NCBI GenBank assembly: GCA_033856515.1
Contig: JAWVEY010000031.1
Span: 6,586 to 70,585, forward strand
DNA length: 64,000 nt
From: JALZKA01 sp033856515
GTDB lineage: Bacteria > Actinomycetota > Thermoleophilia > Solirubrobacterales > 70-9
Direction of reading: 5' to 3'
The translations under genes were made by a program, and so were the position numbers. Positions within the stretch are counted from its first letter, which is position 1, and each line of letters begins with the position of its first letter. Below, in pieces: positions 39,497-48,287 of this stretch. Below the pieces are notes generated by a model. The model saw only the letters and a list, made by a program, of their open reading frames with translations, was not told the DNA's origin and searched no databases.

Positions 39497-41089
39497 GTGA
39501 CCGAGGGGGGCAATCAAGCAAAAGGCGCCCCACAGCGCCAGGGCTTGGTGCTGACCGCACTGATCCTGGTCGCTGCGGTGGCGAACCTGAACCTGGCGGT
39601 CGCCAACGTGGCGCTGCCCGATATCGGCAAGGCGTTTGACGCCAGCCAGGCCGCGCTCAACCTCGTCGCCGTCGGTTACTCGCTGGGGCTGGCCTCATCG
39701 GTGCTGTACCTGGGCGCGGTCGGCGACCGTTACGGCCGCAAGCTGCTCTTGCTATTGGGCACCGGTCTCGCGATCCCCGCTGCTCTCTTGGCAGCGTTTG
39801 CGCCATCGATCGAGGTCCTGTTCAGCGCCAGGATCCTCGGCGGTCTCGCGGCCGGACTCGCGTTCCCGACCACTCTGGCGCTGATCACCGCGCTTTGGTC
39901 CGGCCCGGCGCGGACCAAGTCAATCGCGCTCTGGTCCGGCCTCGGCGCCGCGATCTCGTCCCTGGGCCCGCTCATCGCCGGCGCGATGCTTACGCAGTTT
40001 GACTGGGGTTCGGTTTTCCTGATCACCTTGCCACTCGCTGTGGTGGCGCTGGTTCTCGCGCACCGCCTGGTTCCGGCGCACGTCAATGAGACCACCGACC
40101 CCGTCGACAACCTGGGAGGCATCCTCTCGGTGCTGATGATCGCCGCGCTGGTACTCGCGATCAACTTCTCCGTGATTCCCAACGAGGGAGCGCTGGCCGC
40201 CGGGCTCGGAGTGATCGCGCTCGCCGCCGCCGGTGCGTTCGTGCTTCGCCAACGGCGCGTCGCGAGCCCGCTCTACGACCTCTCGGTCGCGAGCCGGAGG
40301 ATCTTCTGGGTTGCCGCGGTGGCCGGGATCATCGTCTTCGGGACGCTGATGGGCGCGATGTTCGTCGGCCAGCAGTTCCTTCAGAACGTGCTCGAGTACT
40401 CGACCCTGGGGGCCGGGGCGGCGATCCTCCCCGGCGCGATAGGCATGGTCCTAATGGCCCCTCGGTCGGCAAAGCTGATCGAGACGCGCGGCTCGCGGTT
40501 CACGCTGCTTGTGGGCTACCTCTTTTGCCTCCTGGGGTTCCTGGCGATGCTGCTGCTCTGGGACGAGAGCACCCCGTATTGGGAGGTCGGGCTCGCCTAC
40601 CTCCTGATTGGCGCCGGTGTCGGGTTCGCGGGCACGCCGGCGTCGCATTCGCTCACCGGCTCGGTCCCTGTCTCGCGGGCTGGAATGGCATCGGGAACAA
40701 GCGATCTCCAGCGTGATCTAGGCGGCGCGATCATGCAGTCGATCCTCGGAGCCGTGCTGACCGCCGGCTATTCGGCCTCGATCGCGATGGCGGTTGCCAA
40801 CTCCCCGAGCAAGGACAAGATCACCGACAGCGTTCAGGCAGAGCTCCAGAAGTCGTTCTCAAGCGCCGCGGAAGTCGCCGAGCAGTATCCGAAGTACTCC
40901 GACCAGATCGTCGCCGCCGCGCGCAGCTCTTTCCTCGACGGTGATCACTGGGCCTACCTGGCGGGGATCATCGCGATCCTGCTCGGCGCGCTGATCGTGC
41001 GCTTCCGCTTCCCGAACAAGGAGGACGAGACGCGCCTACATGGCGAATATGCCGACGAGGATGCCCGGCGCGCGACGGTGACGGCGTGA
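39497..41089 (+). CDS. MFS transporter, DHA2 (14-helix) type
   Basis: This is 530 residues with a GTG start at 39497, close to GAGGA. LTALILVAAVANLNLAVANVALPDIGKAF is helix 1, with NxAVxNVALP as in the DHA2 family, and YLGAVGDRYGRKLLLLLGTGL is motif A. About fourteen hydrophobic helices follow, and a soluble loop near 440-485 (VQAELQKSFSSAAEVAEQYPKYS) precedes the last. Substrate unknown. The 88-base gap upstream contains TTGACA at 39428-39433 but no convincing -10 box was found. Confidence 0.9.
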   Translation: MTEGGNQAKGAPQRQGLVLTALILVAAVANLNLAVANVALPDIGKAFDASQAALNLVAVGYSLGLASSVLYLGAVGDRYGRKLLLLLGTGLAIPAALLAAFAPSIEVLFSARILGGLAAGLAFPTTLALITALWSGPARTKSIALWSGLGAAISSLGPLIAGAMLTQFDWGSVFLITLPLAVVALVLAHRLVPAHVNETTDPVDNLGGILSVLMIAALVLAINFSVIPNEGALAAGLGVIALAAAGAFVLRQRRVASPLYDLSVASRRIFWVAAVAGIIVFGTLMGAMFVGQQFLQNVLEYSTLGAGAAILPGAIGMVLMAPRSAKLIETRGSRFTLLVGYLFCLLGFLAMLLLWDESTPYWEVGLAYLLIGAGVGFAGTPASHSLTGSVPVSRAGMASGTSDLQRDLGGAIMQSILGAVLTAGYSASIAMAVANSPSKDKITDSVQAELQKSFSSAAEVAEQYPKYSDQIVAAARSSFLDGDHWAYLAGIIAILLGALIVRFRFPNKEDETRLHGEYADEDARRATVTA

Positions 41090-41108
41090 CCCGGCATACG
41101 GTGTTCGG

Positions 41109-41558
41109 ATGAGATCGCTCATGAAGCCGCTGGCGGAGCCGCTCACCGCCCGACGCGCGGCCCAGATCATCATGATCGCGACGTTCCTGGTGACGCTCGC
41201 GGGCGGCGTGCTCATCTGGCTGCTCGATCACAAGGAGTTCCCGAATCTCGGCACCAGCATGTGGTGGGCTCTCCAGACCGTGACCACCGTGGGCTACGGC
41301 GACGTCGTGCCGGCAGACACCAAGGGGCGCATCATCGGGGCTGTCCTGATGCTCCAGGGCATCGGGCTCATCACCGTGGTCGCGGCAGCGGTGACGGCGA
41401 CCTTGATCGAGCAGGTGCGAAAGAGGCGCAATACCGACGACGAGGACTCAGTCACGGCCATGCATCTGAAACGAATCGAGGCGCGGCTCGACGAGATCGA
41501 GCGGGCACTTAGCGTCGAGCGCCGCTCCACCGATGAGCCAGACGACTCTGCGCCGTAG
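41109..41558 (+). CDS. Two-helix potassium channel
   Basis: This is 149 residues. Helix 1 is IIMIATFLVTLAGGVLIWLL. The pore loop is MWWALQTVTTVGYGDVVPADTKG, with the selectivity filter TVGYGD at residues 60-65. Helix 2 is IIGAVLMLQGIGLITVVAAAVTATLI. A short charged C-terminal helix (LKRIEARLDEIERAL) may form a coiled coil for tetramer assembly. No voltage-sensor helices and no RCK domain are present. It starts 19 bp after the MFS gene. Confidence 0.9.
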   Translation: MRSLMKPLAEPLTARRAAQIIMIATFLVTLAGGVLIWLLDHKEFPNLGTSMWWALQTVTTVGYGDVVPADTKGRIIGAVLMLQGIGLITVVAAAVTATLIEQVRKRRNTDDEDSVTAMHLKRIEARLDEIERALSVERRSTDEPDDSAP

Positions 41559-41561
41559 CCC

Positions 41562-42431
41562 TTAGGTGTCGCCGGTCTTTGGACTGCCTCGCTGCTGAAG
41601 CCCGGCACTGAGCTTGATTGCCCTCACCGCTCCGGTCGCGCCCGCTTCGAGGGTGACTCCGATCACCACCAGGATGATCCCAGGAATTAGGAGCACCTTC
41701 GAGCCGAGCATCAGAAAGCCCAGTCGCCCGATGAGGTACGGCGGCAGCGCAACCGTGAAGCCCAGGGCGCTTGAAACCACCGTGGTCATCATCCGCTCGC
41801 GGCGCGAATACGTGGGCTTGGCCCCTATGATCCGGGCGGGCACGGCGATGTAGGCCACCATCATCAGCCCGATCACGGCCCCGAGGAAGATCGAGAACCA
41901 CGGGCTGCCCCACCGCGGTGCCACCGTAGTCGCGATTCCCAGAAGGAACCCGACGACAAAGCCAAACCCGATGATCTGACCGAGGTGTGCCCGTGCCTCG
42001 GCGAGTGCTGGACGGATGGGCGCGCCGGGCCGCATGATCGCGAACGCGAACGTCGCGTTGAGGAAGAAGCTGGCGATGGTGATCGCGATGACGAGAAGGA
42101 ACACCGGCACGATCTGGAGCCCGTAAATCTCGTCGAGGTCCTGGTCATAGAGGACGTACGCCCTGAGGATCCCCATCGCCAGCCAGATCCACAGAGCAGG
42201 CAGGAGCTGAATAAGCAGGAGCCGCCAGTTGGTGAGGATCATGCGGAGGCTGTCGAATAGAAGGACGAAGGCGCTGATCGCCAGGGCGAGCGGGCGTAGG
42301 AGCACGTGCGACTCGCTCATCCGCACAACCGCCTCCTCGATCTTGGCCTCGTCGGCCTCCTCGATGGCGTTCACGAACTCGCCGATCCGGGAGGCGAACT
42401 GGCGCAGGCGATTCACGCTCGCATCATGCAT
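41562..42431 (-). CDS. Hypothetical multi-pass membrane protein
   Basis: This is 289 residues. The first 45 are charged (FVNAIEEADEAKIEEAVVRM), then five or six hydrophobic segments follow (LRPLALAISAFVLLFDSLRMI; LLLIQLLPALWIWLAMGIL; VPVFLLVIAITIASFFLNATFAFA; IIGFGFVVGFLLGIATTVA; FSIFLGAVIGLMMVAYIAV; VLLIPGIILVVIGVTLEAG). A motif PARIIGAKPTYSRRERMM lies between the last two. No family is recognised with certainty. It converges on the K+ channel gene with three bases between stops. Confidence 0.75.
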   Translation of the reverse strand: MHDASVNRLRQFASRIGEFVNAIEEADEAKIEEAVVRMSESHVLLRPLALAISAFVLLFDSLRMILTNWRLLLIQLLPALWIWLAMGILRAYVLYDQDLDEIYGLQIVPVFLLVIAITIASFFLNATFAFAIMRPGAPIRPALAEARAHLGQIIGFGFVVGFLLGIATTVAPRWGSPWFSIFLGAVIGLMMVAYIAVPARIIGAKPTYSRRERMMTTVVSSALGFTVALPPYLIGRLGFLMLGSKVLLIPGIILVVIGVTLEAGATGAVRAIKLSAGLQQRGSPKTGDT

Positions 42432-42437
42432 GCAAGG

Positions 42438-43292
42438 ATGGCGAACCTCCCGATGAGCCCGGCAGTCGCACTCCTGATCATCGTCGCCGCCACCGCGATC
42501 TCCATCGCGGCGATGCTCCTCGTTCGCCGGCGGGCGCCCGAGGGCAGCGTCTTCGAAGACGGCGACCGCGCGGCGGGCGCTTTCGGCGTGCTGGCTACCG
42601 GTTTTTCGGTGCTTCTCGGGTTGATCGTCTTCCTGGCCTTCACTAGCTACGACGACTCACGCGCAGGTGCAGAGGCTGAGGCGCTCGCGGTCACCCAGCA
42701 GTACGAGACCGCGCAGTTCATGCCGGTCGAGGTACGCGAACGAATGAGTGGCGAACTCGTGTGTTACGCGAGGTCCGTCGTCTACGACGAGTGGCCATCA
42801 CTCGAGGCGGGAACGCAAGGCGATGCGATCAACCCGTGGAGCGCTGCGCTGTTCCGAACCCTGCGGACTGCGGACCCAGAGTCAAATGCTGAGCAGTCTG
42901 CCTACGACCAGTGGCTGGATCACACGGCGACCCGTGAGGAGGCGCGGAGGGACCGAATCCACGGTGCGGTCGGAGTGATCCCGGGGCCGCTTTGGTTCGT
43001 GCTGATCCTGATCGCTCTGATCATCTTCGCCTTCATGCTCTTCTTCTCCGACCGGGGCGAGCGTGCCAAGGCGCAGGCGATGCTCATCGGTTCGGTCACG
43101 GCGGTGATCGCCCTCATGCTGCTCTTGATCCAGTTCCTGGACGACCCGTACCGGGACGGATTGGGAAGCCTCAAGCCGGTCGCGATGGAGCGTGCCCTGG
43201 AGATCCTCAACGAGGAGCGGCAATTGTCCAAGGAGACGGACCCCGAGCCTTGCGACGCGAGCGGCCAGCGAGTCGCCACATCGGGTCTATGA
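42438..43292 (+). CDS. DUF4239-like membrane protein
   Basis: This is 284 residues; ATG 42453 is an alternative start, five codons later. There are two helices near the N-terminus (AVALLIIVAATAISIAAMLLV; AGAFGVLATGFSVLLGLIVFLAF) and two near the C-terminus (LWFVLILIALIIFAFMLFF; AQAMLIGSVTAVIALMLLLI). Between them is a soluble helical region with YDDSRAGAEAEALAVTQQYETAQFMP, typical of DUF4239 (bestrophin-like). Function unknown. It overlaps the next gene by ATGA. Confidence 0.75.
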   Translation: MANLPMSPAVALLIIVAATAISIAAMLLVRRRAPEGSVFEDGDRAAGAFGVLATGFSVLLGLIVFLAFTSYDDSRAGAEAEALAVTQQYETAQFMPVEVRERMSGELVCYARSVVYDEWPSLEAGTQGDAINPWSAALFRTLRTADPESNAEQSAYDQWLDHTATREEARRDRIHGAVGVIPGPLWFVLILIALIIFAFMLFFSDRGERAKAQAMLIGSVTAVIALMLLLIQFLDDPYRDGLGSLKPVAMERALEILNEERQLSKETDPEPCDASGQRVATSGL

Positions 43293-43939
43293 CCACTCCT
43301 GCGACAACACCGGAGCGCCACACGCAGCACCGGATCGATGTGCTCGCGACCGTGCTCCTCGCTGCGGCCACATTGGCGACGGCCTGGGCTGGGTACCAGT
43401 CTTCGCGCTGGCACTCAGAGCAGGCAAAGCTCCAGATGAAGGCCACGGCAAGCCGCATCGAGTCGACCCGCGCGCAGGACATTGCGGATCGCGAAACCCA
43501 GATCGATGTCGCCCTCTTCATTCAGTGGGTCGATGCGCATGCGACCGGTGAGGGACAGCTCGCCGACTTCTACCGCGAGCGCTTCAGCGACCGGCTGGCC
43601 CCCGCCTTCGACGCCTGGATCGAAAAGGAGCCCCTCGAGCACCCCGCGGCTCCGCCCAGCCCGTTCGTCATGCAGCAATACGACGTGAAGTCCAGTGACG
43701 AGGCGACCTCCCTGAACAACGCAGCCGACGCTCTCGCTGCACAGGCCACGGAAAACATCCAGCGGGCAGACAACTACGTGTTCGCGGTTGTCCTGTTCGC
43801 TGCGTGCCTGTTCTTTGCCGGTCTAAGCACGAGGATGCGCACCGTCGGGAGCCAGAAGGTCATCCTGGGAATGGGCTACCTCCTATTCGTGGCGTCCCTA
43901 GTCTGGATCGTCACCTTCCCGGTGACGATCTCGCTCTGA
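43289..43939 (+). CDS. DUF4337-like membrane protein
   Basis: This is 216 residues, coupled to the preceding gene (ATGA). Helix 1 is IDVLATVLLAAATLATAWAGYQSSRW, followed by a long soluble helical part (QAKLQMKATASRIESTRAQDIADRETQIDV). Two C-terminal helices (YVFAVVLFAACLFFAGLST; VILGMGYLLFVASLVWIVTFP) close the protein. The arrangement resembles DUF4337-type proteins. Together with the DUF4239-like gene it may form a membrane complex, which is inferred from coupling only. Confidence 0.7.
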   Translation: MTTPATTPERHTQHRIDVLATVLLAAATLATAWAGYQSSRWHSEQAKLQMKATASRIESTRAQDIADRETQIDVALFIQWVDAHATGEGQLADFYRERFSDRLAPAFDAWIEKEPLEHPAAPPSPFVMQQYDVKSSDEATSLNNAADALAAQATENIQRADNYVFAVVLFAACLFFAGLSTRMRTVGSQKVILGMGYLLFVASLVWIVTFPVTISL

Positions 43940-43958
43940 TTGCGTCTGAAGACACGGG

Positions 43959-44237
43959 GCACCCCGCGACTGGGCATTTCCTGGGGATGACGATCGACGT
44001 TTTGAGCGATTCAACCCAGACATGGCGGGCAGGCCGCACTCGTCCGAGGGACCTCTCAGACTCTGTTTGGGGGTATGTCCAGGCTCTCGGAGAACTCAGT
44101 GCTGGCCATAAAGAACAAGTCCCACGCGATTACCGCCGAGGTTGAGATTCCCGACGGTGGCAGCGCCGAAGGCGTGATCCTCCGACCAATTCATCTCGCC
44201 CGAAGAGCAGATGCGGATCGTGATGGCGCGCCAATGA
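43959..44237 (+). pseudogene. Decayed arylsulfatase C-terminal remnant
   Basis: Pieces of a sulfatase C-terminus occur in three frames. Bases 44004-44036 read ERFNPDMAGRP. After a one-base loss, 44039-44182 read LVRGTSQTLFGGMSRLSENS, then VLAIKNKSHAITAEVEIP. From 44184 the frame changes again to DQFISPEEQMRIVMARQ and a stop at 44237. Intact sulfatases have about 100 more residues between the last two blocks, so there is also an internal deletion. The N-terminal catalytic half is absent. This remnant explains most of the gene-free interval 43940-44277; no intact gene is present there. Confidence 0.75.
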
Positions 44238-44277
44238 CTTACCCGATCCAAATACAACGCAACAAGAGGAGCACAAA

Positions 44278-44664
44278 ATGAGAGGTGCAGGCCGCACACT
44301 ATTCGCCGCAATCATGCTGGTGATGCTGGGAACGCTCAACATCATCTACGGCATCGGTGCCTTGGATGACGCCAGTTTCGCTATCAGCGATACGCGATTC
44401 ATCCTCGACGATCTCAACACGCTCGGTTGGGTCTTGATCATCGTCGGAGCCCTTGAGCTCACGGGCGGTTTCTCGCTCATGGGCGGCGGGGGTTACGGAA
44501 AGTTCCTCGGCATCCTCGCCGGGACCCTAGGCGCGATCAGCGCCTTCTTCTCGATCGCGGGAGAAAATCCCTGGTGGTCCATCCTGATGTTCATCGTTTG
44601 CATCTGGGTTGTCCACGGCCTCGTCATGTTCGACGAGGACCAGGCAGCAATCGAAGGACGCTAA
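44278..44664 (+). CDS. Small four-helix membrane protein (DUF7144-like)
   Basis: This is 128 residues. Four helices are readable: LFAAIMLVMLGTLNIIYGIGAL, LGWVLIIVGALELTGGFSLM, FLGILAGTLGAISAFFSIAG and WWSILMFIVCIWVVHGLVMF. The pattern of a small actinobacterial four-helix membrane protein with a conserved LNxIxGIxAL start resembles DUF7144. Function is unknown. GAGG lies upstream of the ATG in a suitable position. Confidence 0.75.
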   Translation: MRGAGRTLFAAIMLVMLGTLNIIYGIGALDDASFAISDTRFILDDLNTLGWVLIIVGALELTGGFSLMGGGGYGKFLGILAGTLGAISAFFSIAGENPWWSILMFIVCIWVVHGLVMFDEDQAAIEGR

Positions 44665-44782
44665 GCAGAACCTGGAGGATCTATGGCGACGGCTCCCTTC
44701 TGGGGAGTCGCCGCCGGCTCCTCCCTGCTGGGCTGCGGTCGAGTCCGGGCACGCCCGGTGGTCGTGAACCTAGGATGACGCG

Positions 44783-46888
44783 ATGACGAACGGGGAGCAC
44801 AATCGGGAGCGCCACAGCGGCGGCCTGCGGTCAGCGGTGCGGATAGTCATCGTCCTGCTGCTCACGGCCGCCGCGCTTCACCTGATGAACGCCATCCTCC
44901 CGGGCTTCGAGATCGAGGGCGACGGCACGGCGATCCTCGCGGCGGCTCTAATCGGACTCGTCAACGCCCTGGTCTGGCCGTTGATCATCCGAGTCGCGCT
45001 TCCATTCACGGTCCTGACCCTGGGGCTTGGAGTCCTGATTCTCAACGGCGCCGTCGTGCTTGCCGTTTCGGCAATCGAGCCTTCGATGCACGTTCGCGAT
45101 CTCGGGACGGGGATTGCGGTGGCCATCGGCATCACCCTCGTGAACACGTTCGCGACCGCGCTCCTGGCAATCGACGACGACGACTTCTATTACCGGAACG
45201 TCCTCAAACGCGCCGCCCAGCGCCAGCGCGAGGGCGGAGCGACCTATGTCGTGCCTGGCGTGTACTTCCTCGAGATCGACGGGCTCGCCCACGACGTGAT
45301 CCGCCGGGCGCTCCGGGACGGTCATCTGCCGACGCTTGCGGGGTGGGTCAGCGAAGGAACCCACCATCTGATCCCCTGGGAGACCGACTGGTCGTCCCAG
45401 ACAGGCGCGTGCCAGGCCGGCCTCCTGCACGGCTCCAACGACGACATGCCCGCTTTTCGCTGGTGGGAGAAGGAGCACGGACGGGCGATCGTCACGAACC
45501 ACCCAAAGGACGCCGCCGAGATCGAGCGCCGCCATTCGGACGGGCGGGGACTCCTGCACGCGGATGGGGCCAGCCGGGCGAACATCCTCTCCGGCGACGC
45601 GCCCCACACCCTGCTGACGATGAGCACGGTTCTCCAGCGTGGCCGTCCAGGGCGGATCGGCGAGGACTACTACGCCTACTTCTCGAACCCGTACAGCGTC
45701 ACCCGCACCTTCACCCTCGTCATCGGAGACATCATCCAGGAGCTCTACTACGCCGCCCAGCAGCGCCGGCGCGACATCCGCCCACGGATCAAGCGCTCCT
45801 TCTCCTACGCGCTGGTCCGAGCCTGGGGGACGGTGATTCAGCGCGACCTGCAGGTCGCCGCCGTGATCGGGGATCTATACGCAGGGCGGCCGGTCGGATA
45901 CACGACGTTCCTGGCCTACGACGAGGTCGCCCACCACTCCGGCGTCGAGCGTGTCGACGCGCTGGCCGTCCTGCGGCGCCTCGACCGGCAGCTTGCGCGC
46001 ATCGAGGCCGCCGCTGAAGACGCTGAGCGGCCGTATCACCTAGTCGTCCTCTCCGACCACGGCCAGTCGCAGGGCGCGACGTTCCTCGACCGCTACGGGA
46101 AGTCCCTCGAGGACCTGGTCTCGGAAGCGTGCGCGACGGATCACGTTGAGGCAGAGGACGCTCACTCCGACGAGTCCCTCTCCTACCTCAGCGCCTCGCT
46201 CACGGAAGCGAGCGGGGACGAGGGTCTGATCGGACGGTTGGTCCGGAGGATGAGCCGCAAGAATACGCAGGACGGCGAGGTCGTCCTGGGCGAGGAAGGG
46301 ACGAGCGAGCGCGAGCGCAGCGCGAGCGACGAAGCGATGCCGCCTGAGCTCTCCGTCATGGCATCCGGGTGCCTAGGGCTCATCTCCTTCCCACGCCAGC
46401 CTGGGCGCCTGAGCCTGGAGCGAATCAACGAGATCTACCCGGATTTGATGCCGGCGCTCCTCAACCATCCCGGAATCGGCTTTGCGCTGGTGCGCTCCGA
46501 GCGGGACGGGCCGCTCGCCCTGGGGGCGGAGGGCGTCCACCGTCTCGCCGATGGGACGATCGCGGGCGAGGATCCCCTGGCTCCATTCGGACCGAACGCG
46601 CCCCACCACCTTCGGCGCACGGACGGATTCGATCACTGCCCCGACATCGTCCTCAACAGCACATACTGGGAAGAGACCGACGAAGTGGCGGCGTTCGAGG
46701 AGCTGGTCGGATCGCACGGCGGCATGGGCGGCGAGCAGTCCTTTCCGTTCGCACTTGCACCGGCGGACTGGGCGATGCCGGCGGAACCGATCGTCGGCGC
46801 GGAAGAGATGCACCAGCTGATGCGCCGCTGGCTCGCTGACCTGGGCCACGAGGCATATAGGAACCTGGGCACCCGCAGAGAGCGTTAA
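44783..46888 (+). CDS. Holin-like membrane domain fused to alkaline-phosphatase-type phosphodiesterase
   Basis: This is 701 residues. Residues about 15-130 hold four hydrophobic helices of the phage holin 4/DUF360-like (PF04020) type (VRIVIVLLLTAAALHLMNAIL; AALIGLVNALVWPLIIRVALPFTVLTLGLG). From about 155 a type I phosphodiesterase/nucleotide pyrophosphatase domain begins with VYFLEIDGLAHDVIRRALRDGHLPTLAGW. The nucleophile is probably the Thr or Ser in DWSSQTGACQAGLLHG. Metal-site blocks TFLAYDEVAHHSGV and HLVVLSDHGQSQGATF follow, and IVLNSTYWEE comes late in the chain. It should be a membrane-tethered phosphodiesterase; the substrate is unknown. Confidence 0.85.
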   Translation: MTNGEHNRERHSGGLRSAVRIVIVLLLTAAALHLMNAILPGFEIEGDGTAILAAALIGLVNALVWPLIIRVALPFTVLTLGLGVLILNGAVVLAVSAIEPSMHVRDLGTGIAVAIGITLVNTFATALLAIDDDDFYYRNVLKRAAQRQREGGATYVVPGVYFLEIDGLAHDVIRRALRDGHLPTLAGWVSEGTHHLIPWETDWSSQTGACQAGLLHGSNDDMPAFRWWEKEHGRAIVTNHPKDAAEIERRHSDGRGLLHADGASRANILSGDAPHTLLTMSTVLQRGRPGRIGEDYYAYFSNPYSVTRTFTLVIGDIIQELYYAAQQRRRDIRPRIKRSFSYALVRAWGTVIQRDLQVAAVIGDLYAGRPVGYTTFLAYDEVAHHSGVERVDALAVLRRLDRQLARIEAAAEDAERPYHLVVLSDHGQSQGATFLDRYGKSLEDLVSEACATDHVEAEDAHSDESLSYLSASLTEASGDEGLIGRLVRRMSRKNTQDGEVVLGEEGTSERERSASDEAMPPELSVMASGCLGLISFPRQPGRLSLERINEIYPDLMPALLNHPGIGFALVRSERDGPLALGAEGVHRLADGTIAGEDPLAPFGPNAPHHLRRTDGFDHCPDIVLNSTYWEETDEVAAFEELVGSHGGMGGEQSFPFALAPADWAMPAEPIVGAEEMHQLMRRWLADLGHEAYRNLGTRRER

Positions 46889-46928
46889 CCCGCGGGAGGG
46901 TAAGGGCTCAGGCCCGGCTCGCTTGGCT

Positions 46929-48287
46929 TCAGCTGCTCAGAATGCGCGACTTCTCGGTGGCGACTTCTTCAGGGGTGAGCACTCCCTGGTCCCCGAGTTT
47001 CGCCAAGCGCTCGAGCTCCTCGAGGCGGCTGGCGCCTGAGAGCGCACCCGGCAACGCCTCCGTTGGCGCTGCCCGTCCGACAACGCGGCGCTCTCGCGAC
47101 TCGCGCATCCTGTCGGCCAGCGACTGAGCGATTCCCTCGGGTGTGCCCGTTGACACGTGGTCGGGGAACTCGCGGATCATCTGTCGCCTGAGGGCCTCCA
47201 TGCCGATGGCCAGGACGACCACCAGGAGGAGTGACGGAACCAGACGGTCGGTGGCGACGACCGGATCCCACCAGAACAGCAGGATCAAGATGCCCGCAAG
47301 AGTTCCGTACGCGTACTTGGGCTGTCGGAGATACGGAGTGAGCGCGTAGCGAATGGACGTTGAGACCTTGGAGGGTCCGGCCAGCCATGCCGCGACGACC
47401 ATCACGACGCCGTAGACGATCAGCGACTCCGCCGTGTCCTTCAACAGCGAAGTCCCGATCTGCCAGGCGTGGAGCACTGCGGTGTCGGCAGTCGACGATT
47501 CGCTCAGGGCGCTGACGATGGCGTCACCCCCCGCGTTTCGGGCGATCAGGTCGATTGCTCCGATGGCGATGAACGAGAATCCGACCGCTCGCAGCATTTC
47601 GCGGCGCCACCCCCGCGCGGAAAAGATCGCGAGCGCGTAGAGCAACAGGGCGAGTCCCGTCAGAACCCAGGCGAGCGTTCGCAAGATCTGCACTGCGTTC
47701 TGCGCCGCTCCCAGCTCGTCCGATTTCAAGATCTCGATATCCGAAGCGCCTTCGGGCAGCTTCGAGGCGATGTCGCCTCCGATGCCGATGCCGGACGCAA
47801 CCTCGCTTACGAGGGTCGTTAGATCCAGACTGACCTCGCCGTCGGTGGTCGAGACGAACTCTCCCTCGTCCTCGAGCAGCGCCAAAAGTTTCGCGTGGGC
47901 AACGCGGTTGGCGTCCTCCCAGAGACCCTGGACCTTCTCTTGCTCGAGCGCATCCTGAGTCGCTCTGGTGGCGACCTGCCGCAGGCCGCCTGAGATCGGC
48001 CCCGCCAGCAACGCGGCCTTCGGGGGCAGTGCACCCGCGATCTCCCCCTGAACATCGACGTTCTCGTAGATCGTGTTGACGATGAAGTCCGCCAGGGCGT
48101 CCTGAATCGCCTTGTCCTCGAGCAGCTCCGTGCTTGTCTCAACCCAGGTGCTCGTCTCGAGCGCCTGGCGCTTGGCCCAGAGTGCGAGCACGGACACGAT
48201 CCCGACGATCGTGGCCAGGATCAGGAGGACGATTGGCACCGTTCGCCGCTTCTTTGCCGGTTGCGCGCTAGGGGTCGGTGTTGTCAT
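46929..48287 (-). CDS. Membrane protein with C-terminal SHOCT domain
   Basis: This is 452 residues from the ATG at 48287. An N-terminal helix (TVPIVLLILATIVGIVSVLALWA) is followed by about 170 residues with ALETSTWVETSTELLEDKAIQDALADFIVNTIYE, as in actinobacterial proteins annotated only as membrane proteins. Four to five more helices follow (ILRTLAWVLTGLALLLYALAIF and others). The protein ends with SRLEELERLAKLGDQGVLTPEEVATEKSRIL, a SHOCT domain. Function is unknown. It overlaps the AI-2E-type gene by 20 bp. Confidence 0.8.
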   Translation of the reverse strand: MTTPTPSAQPAKKRRTVPIVLLILATIVGIVSVLALWAKRQALETSTWVETSTELLEDKAIQDALADFIVNTIYENVDVQGEIAGALPPKAALLAGPISGGLRQVATRATQDALEQEKVQGLWEDANRVAHAKLLALLEDEGEFVSTTDGEVSLDLTTLVSEVASGIGIGGDIASKLPEGASDIEILKSDELGAAQNAVQILRTLAWVLTGLALLLYALAIFSARGWRREMLRAVGFSFIAIGAIDLIARNAGGDAIVSALSESSTADTAVLHAWQIGTSLLKDTAESLIVYGVVMVVAAWLAGPSKVSTSIRYALTPYLRQPKYAYGTLAGILILLFWWDPVVATDRLVPSLLLVVVLAIGMEALRRQMIREFPDHVSTGTPEGIAQSLADRMRESRERRVVGRAAPTEALPGALSGASRLEELERLAKLGDQGVLTPEEVATEKSRILSS

